64,000 nucleotides of DNA from CBDCUE01 sp965222515 (GTDB lineage Bacteria; Pseudomonadota; Alphaproteobacteria; Rickettsiales; JABIRX01), in the NCBI GenBank assembly GCA_965222515.1, contig CBDCUE010000012.1, forward strand, positions 62,001 through 126,000. The letters are read 5' to 3'. The notes beneath the pieces are model-generated. The model had not been told where the DNA came from. It saw nothing but the letters and a program-made list of their open reading frames with translations, and did no database searches. Numbering within the stretch: position 1 is the first letter of the stretch; every line of letters begins with the position of its first letter. A program made the position numbers and the translations under genes. Of this stretch, positions 35,801 to 43,875 are shown piece by piece.

Positions 35801-38718
35801 AGAGAGTTTTTAAAACAAAAAATAAAACTGCTAAAGCAAAGATTTTAAAAGAACAATCAAATCTACAAAAAGAGCAAAAGAAATTACAAAAAGAAACTTC
35901 TAAGTTAAAAACAGTAAAAAAAGAAATTGTTAAACAAAAAACTCTTCTAATTAAAGAGAAAGCAAAATTAAGAACAAAAAAACCTACTACAGCTAAAATA
36001 AACCCACAAAAACTCGCTAAAGAAAAAGCGAAAATAGGTCAGGCAAGAGCAAGATTAAATAAACAAAGAATTGAATTAAATGTAGAAAAAGCAAAAATTA
36101 TACAAAGAATTGCTAGCTTAAATAAGCAAAAACCAAGGAAACAAATAAAAAGGTTTGGTTTAAGAAGAGAGGAATTTAATAAAAGAATACTTCAAATTGC
36201 TAGAAAGAAAAAAGAATTAACAAAAAAAACTCTTTTATTAACAAAAGAAAGGGCTGATTTAGAAAATGATAAATCTATATTAAAAGAGCAAATAATATTT
36301 TTAGCAAAATTCAACAAGCCAATAGATAGAAGTAATATAGAAATTGCAAAAGAAAACACTTCTAAACTCATAAAAGAAACTGCTCAAGCTATAAAGAAAA
36401 CTTCAATGGCAACAAAAGATTATTATAATAAAAGCATAAATTCTTACTATGCTCCAAGAATAGATTTTAATTATAAATTAGGAAATGAAAGAAATTTAGC
36501 TAGAACAGAATTATTTGTTCCTTTATGGCAAGATAATAAAAATATAATCTTTTCGGATATAAGAGGTTGGAGTGATAATAATGATACAGTTGAAGGAAAT
36601 ATAGGATTAGGTTATAGACATTTATATGGTGATATTTATGGTGATAAATTTATTTTTGGTGCTTATGGTTTTTTTGATCAAAGAAATACAGAAAATAAGA
36701 AAAAGTTTAAACAACAAACTTTTGGAGCGGAGATTTTAACTAAAAAATATGATCTTAGAGCAAATTATTATTATACTGGGCAAAAAAAAATACTTATCTC
36801 TTCTGCAATTGGTATTTTACAACAAAACATAACATTTGAAGGTAGCTTTGGTAACAATACTGGTAGATTTAATCAAGCTAGTAGAAACACAAAAACATTA
36901 GGTACAAGTGCTGTTGCAAGCACTTCTTGTGTGGGTGCTTGTGTAATAGGAAATGACATATATGAGTCCAATGGTAATGTAAGCGGAAATATTACAGAGC
37001 AAGAATTAACAGTTACATATAACGAAGAAATTGAATATTATACATATAATCAAGATACTACACAATCTGGTTCATTCAATAATTTTGAATATAGTTTGGA
37101 TGGTTTTGATTTAGAAATAGGAACAAAACTTTCTGCTTTAAGGGATATTCCTTTTCTTAAATATAAATATTTTTTACATAAAATAGAACCAGTTCTAGAA
37201 GATATAAAAATATCATTAGCATATTATAATTTCTATAATAATGATGCAAATATAGATGTTGATGGTTTTAGAGTAAGATCAGAAATTGACTTGTTGGATA
37301 ATGTAGAAAAAAACAACAGACATAAATTGTTTCTAGAAGCAGAATATTCTAAAGATAAACTAAGAAATGAGATTACTTTTTTTGGTCTTAAATATAGTCT
37401 AAATTTTGGTAATATTAAAAATAATAATAAATTATCAAAATTAGAAGAAAGAATGACAGAGGCTATAATTAGAGATATTGATATTGTAATTGATACTCAG
37501 GAAAGATTTATATCTGATGGAAGTGAAACAATTATTAACAATAGTAATATTGTAGCTACAAGAATAGCAACAGAAGATAGACCAGACAGAACTGAACAAT
37601 ATAAAGTAACCACCACTACCATAACAGATAATATTGGTAATGTTATAGATGCTGTCAAAACTAATGAAAATGTTGTATTAGGAGGCACGGCCCAAAATCA
37701 AGCAATCTATTTTGTAGATTCTACTACAACAACAGCAGAAGAAGACCAAAATGGAACAAGAGCTAATCCTTACAATAGCTTAGAAGAAGCAGTGGAGGCT
37801 GGAGGAGCATATTCTGCTATTTATTTAGAATATGCAGGGGGAGCTAACTATGGTGATGTAACAACTCTATATGAGAATCAAAAATTATTTGGAACTGGCT
37901 CTGATGTAACTTTAGGACAGATTTTAGGTGATGCAAGTTTAAATAATACTATATTAATTGATGTTTCATCTAACAACACAAGCAATAGCAACACTGTTGG
38001 TAATACTCTTAGCAACACTTTTAGTCAAAAATCAACAGCAGTTTCTACAATAGGAAGTATTATAGCTTCTAATAATAGCAGAATACAAGGTTTGAATATA
38101 GTAGTTAATAATAATTCAATTGGAATTGATATTAATAATACAACAGGAGTTATTGTTAATAATAATAGAATAGTAGGACAAGGAAATAATTCAGTTGGTA
38201 ATTATGGTATAAGAATTAGAGGAAGTTCCAACAATCCTTTAACAAATACCATAGTAAATAATGAAATTATTGATAATTACAATGCTTTATCTATTGAATC
38301 AAGTAATAGTGCTAATCTAGCTACTAATATATCTTATAATTATTTAAGAGGAATAGCAAATAATACCTTATTGAATGATGATGATTTTGACATTGCTACA
38401 TTTACTTTCTCTGTAAATATTTCTGATAGTTCAACATCAAACATAGCTGTAAATCATAACGATCTTATTGGTACTGATGGTATAACTACAAATACTAATA
38501 TGATAAGAGTTATTAATAGTAGTTCAGCAACAAATTCACTATCTTATAGTGCTAGCAATAATAATAGTATTGGAGCTTATTATATCGACATAGTGAGTGG
38601 TACTGTCCTATCAAATGGTTTTAATAATAATTCAAGTGCATTCTCTAGTCCAAACTCTCTATCATCATCTGGAGGTGGCATTGTAATTCATAATTATGAT
38701 AATCCTAATAATTACTAA
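32842..38718 (+). CDS. Giant inverse autotransporter with triplicated coiled coil and beta-helix passenger (2)
   Basis: This 1958-residue paralogue has the same signal peptide (RICIISLLLSLSLVDISFA), an enormous Lys/Glu/Gln coiled coil at about 40-1155, a beta-barrel at about 1200-1520 (LFVPLWQDNKNIIFSDIRGW, GNIGLGYRHLYG, FGAYGFFDQRN, LKYSLNFG), and an Asn/Ser-rich beta-helix from about 1690 to the end. A NGTRANPYNSLEEAVEAGGA module precedes the helix. The coil contains about three tandem units starting near residues 174, 498 and 853. Each has a KEQLKFG-like block, a KKRVFKTKNK-like block (units 2 and 3) and an FGL-x-E-like end block. A CVGAC motif in a barrel loop matches CIGVC in the first protein. 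The function is inferred as surface adhesin or structural spike. Confidence 0.8.
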   Translation: MKSIKKMLDMLISRICIISLLLSLSLVDISFAKEKKNAKKTFLVKKQAKQAKIEKKAQAKLKKQQAKIAKKKVKERLKRIKKAQKERLAKKSKAPTKVKRSKKTTQPKKTKQQTKLKKQQAQKQAKLKKQQVQLAKERVKKNNQREKAILKTKSKSEILIIYKKRNLSQLKNKIASTEKNVIQKEKTLAQEKIFLKKEQLKFGIKQGFTKKQLLQKKTNLRKKIITLNKKIKEIKEKKATLDKKKLSLINKKPTKTNVGKLNKKRALLIKKAKKLDEKEQVIIKQEQELAKKRKSLSNKIAVLARKKVVKSKKSQLLKEKAKLLKEKTKLQKENLKLKTAKQEVAKQKNLLIKEKNKLKIAKPVTTKAKVNTEKFDKERAKLNKQEIKLNTEKREIIKKIAILNKEQPIELVAKQKFGLTVAALNAKISKIAKQEKSLVSKTAFLSKAKINLSKRKNKFREQKEQLAKEQSLEIKKKRKAKIIADNKIAAETTRLIQATNKIIIREKEFFRKEKILRQDTITLKKDQLKFDIKQPKKLTKKDIAKKKTNLKVRLTKLNKELTEVKKQKEELDKKKLLLVEGDKVTGIDRSKSFKLINKARKLAKKEQGVIKKEQDLVKKKQNLSQKIAILKKNKKRVFKTKNKVAQAKIVKEQTKLQKEQNKLQKETVKLIKQKKEISKEKKLLIKEKAKLKKLLIKEKAKLKKPVRKISKEILAKKRSKIVKEKSKLNKQEIELNGEKRKIIKEIARLNKQKSVKPRIKKTFGLTKLELNNKIAKITRQDKTLSTEITISKKERVVLKKDKARLKKQKTFFAKNRVAMKGVSEEVYRNIKLGEKKAKNRILVAKEKERFLQVKNKITIREKELIKKERALKKEKTILRKEQLKFGTNKPKKLTQKEFSKKQKKLNARLTILNKELIDIKKQNDKLAKKKLSFFRNTKKLDKGRIKLINKANKLAKKEQDVNKKELDLSQKRRTLSKKISVLVKNKKRVFKTKNKTAKAKILKEQSNLQKEQKKLQKETSKLKTVKKEIVKQKTLLIKEKAKLRTKKPTTAKINPQKLAKEKAKIGQARARLNKQRIELNVEKAKIIQRIASLNKQKPRKQIKRFGLRREEFNKRILQIARKKKELTKKTLLLTKERADLENDKSILKEQIIFLAKFNKPIDRSNIEIAKENTSKLIKETAQAIKKTSMATKDYYNKSINSYYAPRIDFNYKLGNERNLARTELFVPLWQDNKNIIFSDIRGWSDNNDTVEGNIGLGYRHLYGDIYGDKFIFGAYGFFDQRNTENKKKFKQQTFGAEILTKKYDLRANYYYTGQKKILISSAIGILQQNITFEGSFGNNTGRFNQASRNTKTLGTSAVASTSCVGACVIGNDIYESNGNVSGNITEQELTVTYNEEIEYYTYNQDTTQSGSFNNFEYSLDGFDLEIGTKLSALRDIPFLKYKYFLHKIEPVLEDIKISLAYYNFYNNDANIDVDGFRVRSEIDLLDNVEKNNRHKLFLEAEYSKDKLRNEITFFGLKYSLNFGNIKNNNKLSKLEERMTEAIIRDIDIVIDTQERFISDGSETIINNSNIVATRIATEDRPDRTEQYKVTTTTITDNIGNVIDAVKTNENVVLGGTAQNQAIYFVDSTTTTAEEDQNGTRANPYNSLEEAVEAGGAYSAIYLEYAGGANYGDVTTLYENQKLFGTGSDVTLGQILGDASLNNTILIDVSSNNTSNSNTVGNTLSNTFSQKSTAVSTIGSIIASNNSRIQGLNIVVNNNSIGIDINNTTGVIVNNNRIVGQGNNSVGNYGIRIRGSSNNPLTNTIVNNEIIDNYNALSIESSNSANLATNISYNYLRGIANNTLLNDDDFDIATFTFSVNISDSSTSNIAVNHNDLIGTDGITTNTNMIRVINSSSATNSLSYSASNNNSIGAYYIDIVSGTVLSNGFNNNSSAFSSPNSLSSSGGGIVIHNYDNPNNY

Positions 38719-38732
38719 TATTATTTCTAATA

Positions 38733-38788
38733 ACTATTTTTATAAAAAGGCACTCTAATACTATTATAGTATAATTTATAAAAATAGT
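38733..38788. terminator. Inverted repeat between the second giant gene and fmt
   Basis: ACTATTTTTATAAA at 38733-38746 pairs exactly with 38775-38788, a 14-bp stem with a 28-nt loop containing a smaller palindrome (ACTATTATAGT). It lies between convergent genes, consistent with a two-way terminator. Confidence 0.5.
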
Positions 38789-38801
38789 ATAATACTCTCC
38801 T

Positions 38802-39731
38802 TTAGACACTTAAATTTATAGACTCACAACCTTTCAAAAATTCTTCTATACTCATTCTTTTTTTCCCCTCTTTCTGTAAAACCATAGGTTGTATTAGTCC
38901 GTTAGAGCAATAAATAGAGAAATTTTCTAGTTTTATTTCTCCACATTCTTTTTGATGCTCTTTTTCTATAAATTTGGCAACAAATATTTTTATTCTTTTT
39001 TCTTTGAAATAAAAAAAACTGCAAGGAAAGGGATTTAAACCCCTGATTAAATTCAAAATTTTTTCTCCAGAAGAAGAAAAATCAATTTCAGCTTCTTTTT
39101 TAGTTATTTTATTAGCATAATTTATTCTTGTTTTGCTTTGAGGAATGGCTTTTGAATTTTTATAATTATTTATTAGTTCCAACATCAAATCTCCTCCCAT
39201 TTCTGCTGTTTGATTATGTAATTCCAAAAAATTCATATTTTGAGGAATATTTATTTTCTTTCTTAAAAAAACATCTCCCTCATCCAATCTAGCAGACATT
39301 TTCATAATGCAAATTTCAGTTTCTTTATCTCCTGCCATCAAAGTTCTTTGCAATGGTGCAGCACCACGAAATCTTGGCAAACTTGAAGGATGCAAATTTA
39401 AAGCACAATATTTTGTAGCCTCCAATATTTTTTGTGGCAAAATCATACCATAAGCCACTACCACAATAAAATCAGCTTGAAAGCTTTTGATTTTTTCAAT
39501 AATGTCTAAATCTTTTAAAGTTTTTGGAGTAAAAACAGGAATATCATTTTTCTCTGCTAAAATTTTTACAGGAGTTGCAGTTATTTTCTGACCTCTATTT
39601 TTAGGCCTATCCCACCTAGAAAAACAAGCAACAACATTATGATCTTCTATTAATTTTTTAAAACAGGGCAGAGCAAAATCCGGACTCCCCATAAAAATTA
39701 TTTTTTTTTTAGTTAAGCTTGTATTTAGCAT
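38802..39731 (-). CDS. fmt: Methionyl-tRNA formyltransferase
   Basis: Fmt formylates initiator Met-tRNA. The frame is open to 39866, but family length and the conserved start favour the ATG at 39731 (309 residues), which puts IIFMGSPDFALPCF near residue 10; an ATG at 39743 is also possible. Catalytic-domain motifs are VVVAYGMILPQKIL, NLHPSSLPRFRGAAPLQ and MSARLDEGDVF. The C-terminal domain follows with RGLNPFPCSFF. The usual neighbour def is not here. Confidence 0.92.
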   Translation of the reverse strand: MLNTSLTKKKIIFMGSPDFALPCFKKLIEDHNVVACFSRWDRPKNRGQKITATPVKILAEKNDIPVFTPKTLKDLDIIEKIKSFQADFIVVVAYGMILPQKILEATKYCALNLHPSSLPRFRGAAPLQRTLMAGDKETEICIMKMSARLDEGDVFLRKKINIPQNMNFLELHNQTAEMGGDLMLELINNYKNSKAIPQSKTRINYANKITKKEAEIDFSSSGEKILNLIRGLNPFPCSFFYFKEKRIKIFVAKFIEKEHQKECGEIKLENFSIYCSNGLIQPMVLQKEGKKRMSIEEFLKGCESINLSV

Positions 39732-39828
39732 ATTGGCAATCATTTTAACATTTACACGAATTGTTTTTTTGTAGTTTATATTGAATGTAGTATATTGACA
39801 ATCATTAGCTATCTTAAAATTTTTTTTA

Positions 39829-39885
39829 AAAAAATTAAAATTCAAACTAAAAAGAAGAAACTCCACAAATCAATTTTGTTTTGGT
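39829..39885. repeat. Dispersed 60-bp intergenic repeat, copy 1
   Basis: TTAAAATTCAAACTAAAAAG followed by ACAAATCAATTTTGTTTT matches 58432-58495 over about 60 bp with few differences. It covers the very end of the DUF262/DUF1524 pseudogene. Confidence 0.6.
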
Positions 39886-40379
39886 GTAGTATTAGCTATT
39901 TTCCATAATTCAACTGCTTTTTCGGCCATCTATACTTGTCTTTTTTCTACAGTAGCAGAACTCCATTCTTCATATTCCTGAAGAGCTTTATTAATTAACA
40001 AATTATTTGATTCAAGAGTTTTTTTTTGAATGTTTCTCGTCCTAATATTTTGTTGTCTGAGGGAGATAGTAATGCCATATTTCCTAATCTATTGTTAAAT
40101 CATTTCTATATTGTCTCCAAAAGAGGTGCCTTTGTTAATTGCTAAGCAAACCTTATTATATAATTGTTCTTGCTCTCTTGTATATTTTCTACAAATAACA
40201 TTCATATAATGATAAGATTCTTCTTCTTTTAAATTTATTATGTTATCCCATAAATCATCCCATTGTTTTTTCTTCCAAGAATGATCTCTTTGAAATTTAG
40301 GCACAAAATATTTTCTGCCATTAGACAATATTTCACCTAAATTGTCGCTATATGTGCTAATTTGTAATTTATCTCTCAT
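39870..40379 (-). pseudogene. Decayed DUF262/DUF1524 (GmrSD-like) gene
   Basis: The open part (40095-40379, 94 codons) begins like a DUF262 protein: YFVPKFQRDHSWKKKQWDDL, the ParB/Srx-like nucleotide-binding start of GmrS/DndB-type proteins. Further on the minus strand, different frames give RLGNMALLSPSDNKILGRETF, then ESNNLLINKALQEYEEWSSA and, after an in-frame TAG, MAEKAVELWKI: the C-terminus of a DUF1524 nuclease-type domain. Frameshifts lie near 40100 and at a run of nine T at 40019-40027. Most of the middle is deleted. It is a dead phage-defence-type gene just below secD. Confidence 0.7.
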
Positions 40380-40387
40380 ATTTATTA

Positions 40388-41920
40388 TTACAAACTAATT
40401 TTTTTTAGATTTCTGTATTTTACCCAGCTATAAATTAATATTTTGGTCAAAAATATTGCTGAGAACATAGATGAGATTATTCCAGCAGATAAGGTGAAAG
40501 CAAATCCTTTTATCGGACCAGAACCAAAATTAAATAAGACTAAGGCAACTATTAAGGTTGTGATGTTGCTATCTAAAATGGTTTTGAATGCATCATTGAA
40601 ACCAGTATCAATAACAGCATAAATTGATTTCCCTGTTCTTGCTTCTTCTCTAATTTTTTCAAAAATCAAAACATTAGTGTCAACCGCCATACCAATGGTT
40701 AAAACAATTCCAGCAATTCCAGGCAGAGTTAAAGTGGCTCCGATTAGAGTTAATATTGCAAAAATAAAAACAATATTCATTATTAAAGCAGTGATTGCAA
40801 AAACACCGTAAATTTTATATATTACTAAAATTAATAATATTACCAAAATAAAGGCAATCAAAACTGCTTTTTTTCCTGCTGCAATTGAATCAGCTCCTAA
40901 AGTAGAACCAACAGTTCTTTCTTCTATGATGTTTAATGGAGCAGGGAGAGAACCAGCTCTTAAAAGTAGGGCCAAATCATTGGCCGTTTCAACTGAAAAA
41001 TTTCCAGAAATAACCCCTGATCCTTGCAGAATTGGCTCTCTTAAGGAAGGGGCAGAAATTACTTTGTTATCTAATAAAATTGCTAGTCTTTTGCCAACAT
41101 TTTTGCTGGTTATCTCTCCAAATTTTCTTGTTCCTTGTGAATCAAATTTGAAAGTAACTTGAGCTTGCCCTTGATAAATATTGGCACTAGCATCATTTAA
41201 TGTTTCTCCAGTTAATTCTACTTTTTTACTCACTAAATAATAAGTTTTTTCATCTTCATCTGATAGAAATATTTCATAATTTTGTGGTATGTCAAACAGA
41301 TTGATTGCAATGGGGGTTGTGGGATGTAAAAAGCTAAAAGTTAATTTTGCCGTTTTACCCAAAATAGTTTTTAATCTCTCTGGATTTTTTATGCCTGGAA
41401 CTTGCAAGATTATTCTGTTTAATCCTTGAGGCTGTATTAAAGGTTCTTTTGTGCCTGTTTCATCTATTCTTCTTCTAATAATTTCTAAAGATTGCTGTCT
41501 TAATTTTATTTTCTGCTCCCGAATATAACGAGCATTGTAAGTAATGATTATTTTGTATTCTTTTTGATAATTTATTTCTATATCATTGCTTAAATTTTTG
41601 AGTTCTTCCTCTAATTTTTTGTGATTTTTCTGATTATTAACTATTAATGAAATATGATTATTATCAATAGTTAAATTATTGTAGTTAATATGTGCAGATT
41701 TTAGTTTTGTTCTGACTTCATCTTTTAAAATATTGATTTTCTCGTTAAAATAAGACTTAAAATCAATTTCTAATAACAAATAAGCTCCACCTTTTAAATC
41801 TAGTCCCAAATTTATTTTTCTACCTTTAGATTCTGTAAGGATATTAGGCAATATTATCCAGATGGCATAAACACACACCAAGAATGATAGTATAAATTTC
41901 CATCTAGCTATGTGTATCAT
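40388..41920 (-). CDS. secD: Protein translocase subunit SecD
   Basis: SecD assists SecYEG in proton-driven export. It has an N-terminal membrane segment, a large periplasmic domain (LGLDLKGGAYLLLEID, RRRIDETGTKEPLIQPQG, GQAQVTFKFD), and a five-helix C-terminal part with GSTLGADSIAAGKKA, GIAGIVLTIGMAVDTNVLIFEKIREE and TTLIVALVLF. The length of 510 is typical. It follows yajC by 2 bp. SecF is not next to it; the DUF262 pseudogene occupies that position. Confidence 0.95.
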   Translation of the reverse strand: MIHIARWKFILSFLVCVYAIWIILPNILTESKGRKINLGLDLKGGAYLLLEIDFKSYFNEKINILKDEVRTKLKSAHINYNNLTIDNNHISLIVNNQKNHKKLEEELKNLSNDIEINYQKEYKIIITYNARYIREQKIKLRQQSLEIIRRRIDETGTKEPLIQPQGLNRIILQVPGIKNPERLKTILGKTAKLTFSFLHPTTPIAINLFDIPQNYEIFLSDEDEKTYYLVSKKVELTGETLNDASANIYQGQAQVTFKFDSQGTRKFGEITSKNVGKRLAILLDNKVISAPSLREPILQGSGVISGNFSVETANDLALLLRAGSLPAPLNIIEERTVGSTLGADSIAAGKKAVLIAFILVILLILVIYKIYGVFAITALIMNIVFIFAILTLIGATLTLPGIAGIVLTIGMAVDTNVLIFEKIREEARTGKSIYAVIDTGFNDAFKTILDSNITTLIVALVLFNFGSGPIKGFAFTLSAGIISSMFSAIFLTKILIYSWVKYRNLKKISL

Positions 41921-41922
41921 TA

Positions 41923-42297
41923 TTATTTTTTAGAGGGGTTACTTTTTTTTATAACTTTTTTACTACTAGTCCATTTTTTATCTGTTTTACTAGAAATAGT
42001 AGATTTTAATATCTGTATGATGTTGCTATCAGAAATTTCCAAATGTGCTATATCATTCTCTAACTTAGAAATTTTTCCTAAAATTCCACCAGAAGTGATT
42101 ACTATATCTCCTTTAGATAATGCACCAATCATTTTGTGATGATCTTTTACCTTTCTTTGCTGAGGTCTAATTAATAAAAAATAAAATATTACAACAATTA
42201 AGATTAAAGGTAAAAAACTCATAATGCCTCCTTGAGGTGTGGCAATAGGGGATGTAGCTTGAGCAGTTTCAGATACTGCTTGAGAAATAAAAGACAT
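41923..42297 (-). CDS. yajC: Preprotein translocase accessory subunit YajC
   Basis: A 124-residue inner-membrane protein with one transmembrane helix (FLPLILIVVIFYFLLIRPQQRK), followed by the conserved cytoplasmic part HHKMIGALSKGDIVITSGGILGK. The N-terminus is Ala/Thr/Gln-rich and the C-terminus is Lys/Ser-rich. The order yajC-secD is conserved in most proteobacteria. Confidence 0.94.
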   Translation of the reverse strand: MSFISQAVSETAQATSPIATPQGGIMSFLPLILIVVIFYFLLIRPQQRKVKDHHKMIGALSKGDIVITSGGILGKISKLENDIAHLEISDSNIIQILKSTISSKTDKKWTSSKKVIKKSNPSKK

Positions 42298-42426
42298 AGT
42301 GGTTTTTTAAATAAATTAGTAATTTTTGTTTTAGTATAAATTATATGCTTTTCTATAAAATCTAAAGTAAAATGTCAACTAATATTTATAAAAATTGTAA
42401 ATTTAAAAATTACAATAGCTGTTTTT

Positions 42427-42768
42427 TTATATATTAAAACTGCTCCCGCAACCACAAGTGCTGGATGCTTTTGGGTTTTCTATTTTAAAATAACTTCCTC
42501 CTAAAGAATCTACAAAAACAATTTCAGAACCGCTTAATAATTTGTGCGATGATGGATCTATTAAACCAAATGTTTTTTTCTCTGTGGTGATTTCCAAATC
42601 ATCATTATGCTTTTCTTCCACAAAATCAAAATGATATTGAAAACCAGAACAGCCCCCTCCTGTAACTGATATTCTAAGTAAAGAATTTTGATCTTTGCTA
42701 GAGTCAATTAATTTGGCTAAATGATTTTTTGCATCATTTGATAAAGTTATGTTTGCTTGCATATTCAT
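42427..42768 (-). CDS. erpA: Iron-sulfur cluster carrier (ErpA/IscA family)
   Basis: A 113-residue A-type Fe-S carrier. The three cluster-binding cysteines are in VTGGGCSGFQYHFDF and the C-terminal STCGCGSSF. Within the family, ErpA and IscA are hard to tell apart; the symbol is a best guess. It follows fur by 7 bp, pairing an iron regulator with an Fe-S assembly factor. Confidence 0.88.
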   Translation of the reverse strand: MNMQANITLSNDAKNHLAKLIDSSKDQNSLLRISVTGGGCSGFQYHFDFVEEKHNDDLEITTEKKTFGLIDPSSHKLLSGSEIVFVDSLGGSYFKIENPKASSTCGCGSSFNI

Positions 42769-42775
42769 AAATATT

Positions 42776-43204
42776 TTAAGGTTGTTTTTTCTTGATTACA
42801 AATAATTCTAGGCGATGATCTATCAATTCATAACCCATTTTCTGAACTATGGATTTTTTTAAATCTTCTAATTCTTGATTAAAAAATTCTACAATTTCGC
42901 CTGTATTTACATTTATTATATGATCGTGATGGTCGTTGGTCACCAATTCATATCTTGATTTTCCGCCACCAAAATCATGTTTTTCTATAATATCTGCATC
43001 TTCTAAAAGCTTGATAGTTCTGTAAGTTGTTGCAATGGATATTTTATTATCTAGTTTTTTTGCTCTTTCAAAAACTTTTTCTACATTAGGGTGGTCAGTA
43101 GAAGTTGCAATTACTTGAGCAATAATTTTTCTTTGCTCAGTCATTTTGATATGAGAATTATTGTTGCAATATATTTCTAGTTTTTTTAAAATTTCTTCTT
43201 TCAT
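42776..43204 (-). CDS. fur: Fur-family transcriptional regulator
   Basis: A 142-residue winged-helix regulator of iron genes. The DNA-binding part contains KMTEQRKIIAQVI and SIATTYRTIKLLEDADII. The metal region is NDHHDHIINVNTGEIVEFF, with no Cys-x2-Cys, as in alphaproteobacterial Fur. MGYELIDHRLELF is also typical. It overlaps sco1 by 4 bp and precedes erpA. Confidence 0.92.
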   Translation of the reverse strand: MKEEILKKLEIYCNNNSHIKMTEQRKIIAQVIATSTDHPNVEKVFERAKKLDNKISIATTYRTIKLLEDADIIEKHDFGGGKSRYELVTNDHHDHIINVNTGEIVEFFNQELEDLKKSIVQKMGYELIDHRLELFVIKKKQP

Positions 43205-43809
43205 AGCAAGTGATTTAATTTATTATATATTTCTGCTAATTCACTATTTCCTGAAAAATGATCAATAAATATACCATCTTCATCAAGTAAATAAATTAAA
43301 TTAGAGTGATTTACCATATAACTGTTTTTGTTATCAGGATCATAGTAATTTTTGCTAGCATATATTTTGTATTTATTAGTAATTTCTTTAATATTTTTAT
43401 TGCTACCAGTTAATGCTATAAAATTCTTGTGAAAATTTTTGATATATTTTTGCAAAACAGCAACCGTGTCTCTGTCGGGATCTACTGATATAAATACTAA
43501 ATTTAATTTTTCTTGTTGTTTCTTTTTTAGCTTGTTAGTTGCTGTTGTAATTAAGTTTAAGCTATTTGGGCAGATGGAAAGACAGCTGCTAAAACCAAAA
43601 TATAGCAAGCTGAATTTATTTTTTAAGTGAGATAGGTTTGTTTTTTGTCCATATTGATTAATCAAATTAAATTCTCCACCGATAAATCTATTTTGATATT
43701 CTTCGGCATTGAATGGTTTTTTTGTTTTGTTGATGGTGTAAATGAATGCGGTTATGATAATTACAGCACTTAGAATGATTAGGGATATTGTTTTTGAATG
43801 AAGTTTCAT
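43201..43809 (-). CDS. SCO1/SenC copper chaperone for cytochrome oxidase
   Basis: A 202-residue thioredoxin-fold protein anchored by an N-terminal helix (ISLIILSAVIIITAFIYTI). Copper ligands: the pair of cysteines in GFSSCLSICPNSL and the His in MVNHSNLIYLLDE. It assembles the Cu-A site of cytochrome c oxidase. It heads a sco1-fur-erpA unit and is divergent from a cytochrome c gene, giving a respiratory and iron theme. Confidence 0.92.
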   Translation of the reverse strand: MKLHSKTISLIILSAVIIITAFIYTINKTKKPFNAEEYQNRFIGGEFNLINQYGQKTNLSHLKNKFSLLYFGFSSCLSICPNSLNLITTATNKLKKKQQEKLNLVFISVDPDRDTVAVLQKYIKNFHKNFIALTGSNKNIKEITNKYKIYASKNYYDPDNKNSYMVNHSNLIYLLDEDGIFIDHFSGNSELAEIYNKLNHLL

Positions 43810-43875
43810 TTTTTATCTTGTAATAAAAGTAATTATATATTATTTTTTGTCAAAATTTATATATGTAATAATATT

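Noticed and set aside
42895..42960. Fur without Cys metal ligands as a novelty
   Set aside because: Alphaproteobacterial Fur proteins often have the HHDHLI-x-V-x-TG form without cysteines; this is normal for the group.
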